Source: Taenia hydatigena
Taxonomy: Eukaryota > Platyhelminthes > Cestoda > Cyclophyllidea > Taeniidae
DNA length: 64,000 bases
Direction of reading: 5' to 3'
Assembly: GCA_036345935.2 (NCBI GenBank)
Contig: JADWOT020000007.1
Coordinates: 1,766,971 to 1,830,970, forward strand
Shown: one piece after another, positions 58,151 through 64,000 of the stretch
Layout: every line of letters starts with the position of its first letter
How positions within the stretch are numbered: position 1 is the stretch's first letter
Program-made: the position numbers and the translations under genes
The notes under the pieces: model-generated
Database searches by the model: none
The model's input: the letters and a program-made list of their open reading frames with translations, nothing else
Told to the model about the DNA's origin: nothing

Positions 58151-58444
58151 CTACAACGATGGCACAAGATTCTGCGTTAGACCGTTCCTTCTTTCTTTCC
58201 TATTAGTAGGAGCTTGTTGAGATTTATGCATCTTTGATAGGACCGCCTGATCCTCAAAGATGCTATAACTGACCCCTTCTTGCCTTACACTCTTCGCGGT
58301 AAGTGTTTCCGATCGGTATTGTGCAAAGGAATGGTATGAGGTAAGGCAGTGTGCCGTCTGAATGTAAGTCGGTGAACTGTTCAACGACCGGTTCATCCTT
58401 CTGAGGCAGCTCTTATATTCTCCAATGGTAGTGAGGAGTTTCAT
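58151..58444 (-). CDS. 97-codon ORF starting at ATG, unknown
   Basis: It starts MKLLTTIGEYKSCLRRMN and ends in TAG. An A at position -3 gives a favourable start context. The protein is hydrophilic and basic (SKMHKSQQAPTNRKERRN) with no signal peptide or helix pattern. No TATA box or poly(A) signal was seen, and no partner copy exists in the window. Confidence 0.3.
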   Translation of the reverse strand: MKLLTTIGEYKSCLRRMNRSLNSSPTYIQTAHCLTSYHSFAQYRSETLTAKSVRQEGVSYSIFEDQAVLSKMHKSQQAPTNRKERRNGLTQNLVPSL

Positions 58445-58622
58445 TGTCGCTGACGCGCTTGAAGCTGAAGACCAATGTGAGGATGATAATTTTGGGTCAT
58501 TTTTGACGTGAGTAGTGCAACACCTGGTTTACACCCGCAGCAGCTGTGAAAGAAGATGTGATAGACGCGCAAATGGACCTTACATCCCACACACCTTTTT
58601 CATCAAGACAGTGGGCAGTAAG

Positions 58623-58765
58623 CTTTGAAGACTACCGATTTGGCATTCGCTTCATTTGCTTACGTCAAAGGAATTGCCGTGGCGACTGACGGACAGACTA
58701 TCAAAGTTGTGACTAGAAGTGACTTATGTTACGCTATCAACACATCGCTCACTCTGCCCTCCTGA
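58623..58765 (+). CDS. Possible terminal exon, unknown
   Basis: After CACCTTTTTCATCAAGACAGTGGGCAGTAAG a 46-codon frame reads LKTTDLAFASFAYVKGIAV, ATDGQTIKVVTRSDLCYAIN and stops at TGA. The sequence is strikingly protein-like for its length. The acceptor is acceptable, but the upstream exon is unknown. Confidence 0.35.
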
Positions 58766-58879
58766 GGCGTGTAACACGCTGCCATTACAAGACTAATCTT
58801 GGGAGGAGCAAGAGTGTGCTAGCGGACGTAATTAATTGCGATGAATTAATCCTTTGGCAAAGACCAAACAGGTATAGGC

Positions 58880-59045
58880 GTTGCTAGCGCATCCATTTCT
58901 CTTTCACTGGTCACGAGTAGTGGGATCAACCCTGTCTGCATTTGCTCCGCCACTGCTGCTCAACCTTCTGTGGCACTCGACTGAAGATGTTGTTTGAGCA
59001 CTGACAACTGGGTGCTATCTTCCTGATGGAAGGCATGGAGAAAAT
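58880..59045 (+). repeat. Dispersed repeat R3, copy 2
   Basis: Partner of 22545-22760. The CTGCTCAACCTTCTGTGGCA block is identical in both. Confidence 0.6.
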
Positions 59046-59579
59046 TTTGCCCATTGGAACGCTTGGCTATTTTTGAATTGTTGGTTTTTTACTGTTTTAC
59101 CTTACCATGCATACGGCTCAATTTCGAGCAGTAGTGGTTGATATTTATGATGAGCTCATTGGCTTTTACAGTGATTTAGAGTGTCATTTGATGGCGCGGT
59201 CTCTGAGTCGACTGAATAATACGCGCTGGTAGTGGCGATTAGTGAGTATTTGTGTACACGAGGATGGGGGATGTGCTAAAGCACAGGACGATATCTGTTC
59301 TTGATGTGGCTTAATAAACTGTTTGATGCAGTAGGGCTGAAAAAATATTTGCTTAAAAGTGATTGATTGTCTTTAGTGCGACTCACGGCAACTGCGACGA
59401 CAAAGAGGCGATTCGGCTGAATGCAAGCCCTACTGCGTACACAGTTTCCTGAGATGTGGGCTAAAATGGAAGAGAGAGGCCAAGGGATGCAAGAAAGCAG
59501 CATAAGTGCAATATTTTGTGCACGAAAGTATGCTTCTGTGCTTGAGCTTGAGAATTTTGGGACTAACCTAAAGAGGAAG
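59046..59579. other. Stretch without a supported gene
   Basis: A 75-codon minus-strand frame (59276-59503) is unsupported. Confidence 0.3.
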
Positions 59580-59830
59580 GAGATCTAGTAAAGGGTATGC
59601 ATACGGTCAGGTTTAGGGCTACTGGCATCGCCTAAATACGATGGCGTAATGACGACGACCCAAAGGGATCAAACCGCTTGGGCATTTCATCCTTCGTCTC
59701 TTACTTTAGGCCCCGGTGTCAGGCATTGCAGCTTGTCAGTGGTATATAAAAAGTGCTGAGAGTCCACGGCGCAAGCCACAGAATTTCCTGCATAAAGTGA
59801 GAAGGAAGGGAGGAAGAAGCACTGTACTTG
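59580..59830 (-). repeat. Inverted fragment of repeat R1
   Basis: Reverse-complemented, it matches about 39120-39300 of R1 copy 2. AGCCACAGAATTTCCTGCAT here corresponds to AGCCACAGAATTTTCATGCA there, and the AGAGTCCACGGCGC block to AGAGTCCGCGGTGC. Confidence 0.55.
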
Positions 59831-60039
59831 CGACTGCGACTTTATGAGGCTGCCTAATTACTGACCTCTCAATGTAACTCCGATGCTACGAACGGTTAAT
59901 CACATGTGTTTAGTTAAATGGTTGAGAACTTTTGTTTAGGTTGCAGCGTTAACTTCAATCTTGTGATGCGCGCTTTTGGTTGGACTCTAGGGCCTAACAA
60001 ACTGGTTGTGCGACATTTTGCGTGAAAACGTCGCGAACG

Positions 60040-60500
60040 GCTCCATATAGTCGCATGCTGCCTTATTTATGAAGAAGTGTCATCCGCATCTGCAGGGAGA
60101 GGTGGTCAAGGTAAAGCTCTCGATGAAATCAATTGAATGGTCTGGTGCGCGGATCTGACTGATGCTGCCGCTGCTGGGATCAGTGAGATGGGAAGAGGAG
60201 GAGGAAGGTGAGGCGTCTGTGTGGCACCGGTGGTGAAGCGGTAATCAAGAAAGGAACATTTCTCAGTGCACAGCATGACAGCAGCGATTAAAGTTGTCGA
60301 GTTAGAGAATTAATCTCCCATCTTATGTACTTCTGCGTCAAAACTTCACTGTGCTTACATTCTACCTCTTTGCAGCGTCATAGTTGGGGATAAGTGCATT
60401 TTAGGGTTCGAACCGCAACCATCCTACCTAATTGATTTGCGACTTAATCATTTATGCAACACTGCAAATATTTTTGTGCTTTTGCAACTGCCCGTAATAT
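60040..60500 (+). repeat. Dispersed repeat R5, copy 2
   Basis: Partner of 40011-40500. It lies next to the inverted R1 fragment, as copy 1 lies next to R1 copy 2, so R1 and R5 may once have been one larger unit. Confidence 0.5.
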
Positions 60501-61442
60501 ATAGCCTCTTTTATAGCCTACTATCCTTCGAACGCTATAAATTGATATTCTATGGGTGTAATCAAAGCATAATGCTGAAAAAAATTATCAAAACACTTCA
60601 CTTTAAAGGAAAAATTTATCAGTGAGAAGAATAATCTAAACAGTGTTTGCAGGAAATGCGCCTAACTAGTAGTGTTAGTTTTGAGGAGAGGAGTAGGGGG
60701 AAAAAGAGGAGGAGTGAATTGTCCGATTCCATTAACGGTAAGCTCTCAAACTGTCTCCTTTAATTTATTTATTTCCTCTTGATCCATTTTCTCCTCGATT
60801 TGGCGTAAAATAACAGGCACCAAATTCCAAGAATCATTAACAAATGCTTTTTATTATTAATTGTCACAAAATGAGAAAGGATCAGCGTAATAAATTCAAA
60901 CCCAGACTACCAAAAGGAATACTGGTGACAAGGCCTCAGACAGATCTGCATCAACAAACACTTTGAGGAAAGGAATACCTCACATCTTTATTGTTTGAAA
61001 GCTGTTCAAATTATTACAGCTACTTATAACTTCTAATAATAGCAACTTCTTTTGCGGAAAATAAAGACCAAACACCACTATTAAGTAGCTAAGCATATTG
61101 TTTCATCATTGTACTTAAATGGAGTGCGGGATGAAACGATGTTCAAATCAGAAGGAATGCAACAATTCACGCAAATAAACGCTACCGTTATGGTTAAACC
61201 TGATTGGAGACGTCCTGGAGCTAAACCAAAGACAATGGGAGAGATGACACTTAAATGGAATGTATATTTTGCATAGAGTAGGGCTTAGGGCTACTGACAG
61301 GGCCCAAGGGAGAGCTAACTGTCACTTGATGAAATGGTGGACGCCCAAAATAGTTCCTTTCCTAAAAGCGCGAGCCAATCGAACCACTTAGGTGATTCAT
61401 AGCCTTTCTTTGCCCCAAATTTCTTTCTTGGCCCACCTTTAG
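60501..61442. other. AT-rich stretch without a supported gene
   Basis: Only a 62-codon low-complexity frame (60437-60625) is present. Confidence 0.35.
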
Positions 61443-61684
61443 ATCAAATTCAGAGTCAGCCATCACAAGGCACTCAGTGGTATGAGAAAACACTTACGAG
61501 CCAACCACACCAGCCACCGAACTTCCATCAAAATGGGAAGGTATTTGACTTCAACGCCAGTGTTGTTTTTTGGCAATTATACAGAATTCGAAGTTTTGGC
61601 TCGCATGCAAACAGCGTTGGTACGGCGAGTATTACCTATGTCTTCAGTTGCAGGAACGATGGCCTAAAAGCAACCAACTTTTAA
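61443..61684 (+). CDS. Probable exon, frame ambiguous
   Basis: A very strong acceptor (TTTCTTTCTTGGCCCACCTTTAG) opens into two long frames at once. Needing two bases, one frame reads QIQSQPSQGTQWYEKTLTSQ, PHQPPNFHQNGK, reaches a good donor AAG|GTATTT at about 61543, and otherwise stays open to TAA 61682 (FNASVVFWQLYRIRSFGSHA). In phase 0 the other reads IKFRVSHHKALSGMRKHLRA and ends at TAA 61665. I favour the first frame because of its donor. Not recognised. Confidence 0.45.
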
Positions 61685-61699
61685 TTGTGTACGACCTAG

Positions 61700-62519
61700 T
61701 TTTTGAATGCTAACAGAGGAGTTAAAGACTAGCTGCAGGTAGGGAAAAGCATTAGTGAATTAACACTTCATTCCATAACGAGATTAAGATAGAACCGCGG
61801 AAACAATTTCAAAAGCACTGAGAACCACATTTATGCTAAGCGAAATTTAAATGACTGAAAGGAATTAGATAGGTACTTTCAGGAGTGTACATGGCTGATT
61901 AGGGGTTTGCGATGCAGAAGATAAAACCTCGCACATGCTTAAACGCAGAAATGTGGCAAGATGGGGATGGTGAGTTATGAAAAGTATCCCATACCACTCA
62001 CCCTAACTATGCCCTCCTCAATTATTTGCACACCACCTGGGCTGTGCTATGCTGTTTTATTTCATTCGATTCTATCCCACTCCCTTCTCCTCTCTTCCTC
62101 CTCTTTCCTTTAAGACCATAAATGAATTTAGCGCCATTAAAATAATCCTTTAACGATACGACGAGAAGTTTATATGGACAGCAAAGCCCCTACTATTTTT
62201 GTGGCACATTTTATGCCCATCTTCTTCCGCCTTATGTCCATCCTCACAGGCTATCTGGCATTTTAAGCTACTTTTCATATTGCGCCCACAGTTATAGCTA
62301 AAAGCCGTTTCGTAATTGGCATCATCCATTCTTCCCCAATGGCGTCTTCTATTATTGGGTCACCTGTCAAAAATTCAATTTGACTCATCAATGAAACGGT
62401 CAATGCACTGTGTTGCAGTTTGATCGTACGTTATGAATTGCCGAACTGCTGTAAAGTTTGCTGAGTTTCCGTTCCCCCATCCCCCTCCACGAGTAAGACT
62501 GTCGTCACCAAAACTATTT
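61700..62519. other. Stretch without a supported gene
   Basis: AT-rich, with a pyrimidine-rich patch at 62075-62115. No exon or repeat was recognised. Confidence 0.35.
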
Positions 62520-63490
62520 TGCAGAAGGCGACTCTTTCATGTGCAGCAGAAGCAGCACACACTCGACTTGAGCACTCATTCCCTCCAGTTGTCTTTGTAG
62601 GTGCAAATAGACGTCTTCCAAACACACAACCGCCCCTATACCACAACAAACACCAGCACTACCTCCAACTCCCTCCTTGTTCTTGCTCCTCTCCTGACTC
62701 CGTCTATGTCCCCACTGATGACAAAGTCACCATTTATAGAAGTCATCAAACATGTCGATACACACCTCCTCCAGTGCATTTCTTTCTTCTAACTGCTATT
62801 GATGGTGCAAATGGACATCAGAGTCGCCCAACCTCACTACCACCACTCCCACCACCCCCAACACCAGCACTGATGTCGTGGCGACCGCAATTGGCGGCAG
62901 CGTAGAAAAATACTGCTTTGCTTACCGAATCTTGCTCTTTCGTCGCAATTAATCATCCATTATCTGCCTCATTCCTTACCTCCTCCCTCTTCTCCGTCTC
63001 CTCTACTGGCTCAGTCCCCACTCATACCTCCAACCTGCATTCCCCAGTACGACTGACGACGACATTACCATATCTCGATAACGTCACCAAACAAGCCAGT
63101 AAGTACACCCTTCCTTCCCACTGCAGCCTTCATTCTTTGCTCAGCTTCCTCTGATCACATTCACTCATTCGTATTTCTACCCTCGCTCAGGCCTCACATG
63201 CGACAATTAGACGAAGGACAGCCTCGGAGGCCGACAGGGACAGACACAGAGCGATAACGATGAGGTCGAGTTGATTGAGCGTGCAGAATCGCAATGTGAC
63301 CTATCTGACTACTTAACTATGACGAGGCAGTGGTCGGATGTAAAATGAGCAGGCAGAGTGGTGGCGCTTGCCACCCTTCCATGTGACATCTCCCACGTGG
63401 TCGTCGCTCACAGTATTGACACAGTTGCTATCGAACCAACTGTTGATCGCACAGGGGACGACAGATGAGGCAGTTGTGGAACTAATGGCT
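62520..63490 (+). repeat. Dispersed repeat R1, copy 3 (left part)
   Basis: 62985-63490 aligns closely with 37800-38330, and 62770-62915 with 4810-4920. A second related block at 62520-62640 suggests an internal duplication. Intron-like borders are kept: GTAAGT at 63099 and CTCGCTCAG ending 63190. The plus-strand frame at 62519-62905 reads TLPP/SPLPP-type Pro/Ser-rich sequence ending ALMSWRPQLAAA, parallel to ALMSGRP in copy 1. The copy stops near 63490, so the right part is missing. Confidence 0.7.
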
Positions 63491-63761
63491 CTTGCCTACC
63501 TAATATTTTCCACTCTGGTGGATGTAGGTTTAGCATTTTGTCACTTTTCTCTTCTTATATAGAGGTGGCGCTTCAATCTACAATAAAGGAATAAAGGCAG
63601 TCGTAGGAGGAGAACCAAATGTAATATTTGTAAAAACCACAAAACAATGGTCCTCCAATAGTGGTTTAATGGATGACTAATGCAGTACGACCGCCTTTCT
63701 TCCACTCAATTTACCTTTGTTAAAAAAAAACAGGACACCTTTCCTCCTGTATAAAATAGCT

Positions 63762-63962
63762 ATGAGTGAAATCGAAATATTCGATCTATTTGTGCGTCAC
63801 AGTAACATTTGGATATTAACTGTTATAATATTTCCAATTTTAAATTACTATATTCTTGGATACTACATAGCACGTGCCGGCGGAGAGGGGCGTGGAAAGG
63901 GAGTAGTAGGCAAATGGGCACCCATCCCTCCATTTAAGGACGTCATAAGACCTATTTTTTGA
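63762..63962 (+). CDS. Small single-pass membrane protein ORF (66 residues)
   Basis: From ATG 63762 the frame reads a short acidic N terminus (MSEIEIFDLFVRHSN), a hydrophobic helix (IWILTVIIFPILNYYILGYY), then a Gly/Lys/Arg-rich segment and a proline-containing end (WAPIPPFKDVIRPIF) before TGA. A TATAAA at 63750-63755 is too close to the ATG to serve as its TATA box. It could be a genuine micropeptide or the first exon of a larger gene. No known small membrane protein was recognised. Confidence 0.35.
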   Translation: MSEIEIFDLFVRHSNIWILTVIIFPILNYYILGYYIARAGGEGRGKGVVGKWAPIPPFKDVIRPIF

Positions 63963-64000
63963 GCGTGCACTGTGATCATTAATATCTAAAGGGAAGAAGA

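Noticed and set aside
60405..60425. GGTTCGAACC-like B box suggesting another tRNA
   Set aside because: No A box, anticodon arm or acceptor stem could be placed at the right distance.

Overview
The window looks like nuclear DNA from an animal. Coding potential is split into short exons with GT-AG borders and AATAAA-type poly(A) signals. There is one cloverleaf with the hallmarks of a eukaryotic initiator tRNA-Met, and no operons, ribosome binding sites or CRISPR arrays. The short introns, thin coding content and several old dispersed repeats would suit an invertebrate such as a parasitic flatworm. That is an inference: no protein here could be assigned to a named family, so no gene symbols are given.

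Layout. The left edge (377-1573) holds the 3' end of a two-pass membrane protein gene, with matching intron phases and a terminal exon followed by poly(A) signals. From 4.7 to 7.1 kb lies copy 1 of a dispersed repeat (R1) that keeps intron borders between copies. From 7.4 to 19.7 kb lies an array of a second repeat (R2): three direct copies, one inverted copy and fragments. An inactivated Thr/Ser-rich secreted-protein gene sits at 12.5-13.2 kb. From 16 to 36.9 kb there are scattered exon-like segments on both strands, two smaller repeat pairs (R3, R4), a tandem duplication, and a CTT/GGA microsatellite that would encode polyproline-polylysine. R1 copy 2 fills 37.8-40.0 kb.

From 42.2 to 51.7 kb there are five tRNA-like loci (iMet twice, Ala, Thr, Ser). 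The two iMet loci share about 180 bp of 3' flank and look like copies of a tRNA-iMet-headed SINE, and the Thr locus may share that tail. A 243-bp inverted repeat with only two mismatches lies at 52.1-52.7 kb. Further exon-like segments follow at 53.2-63.9 kb, with the second copies of R3 and R5, an inverted R1 fragment and R1 copy 3 at the right edge.

Gene models come from reading frames, splice motifs and phase matching by eye. Most single-exon calls are low confidence, because open frames of 40-70 codons arise by chance at this base composition. Repeat boundaries are approximate, about 20-50 bp.
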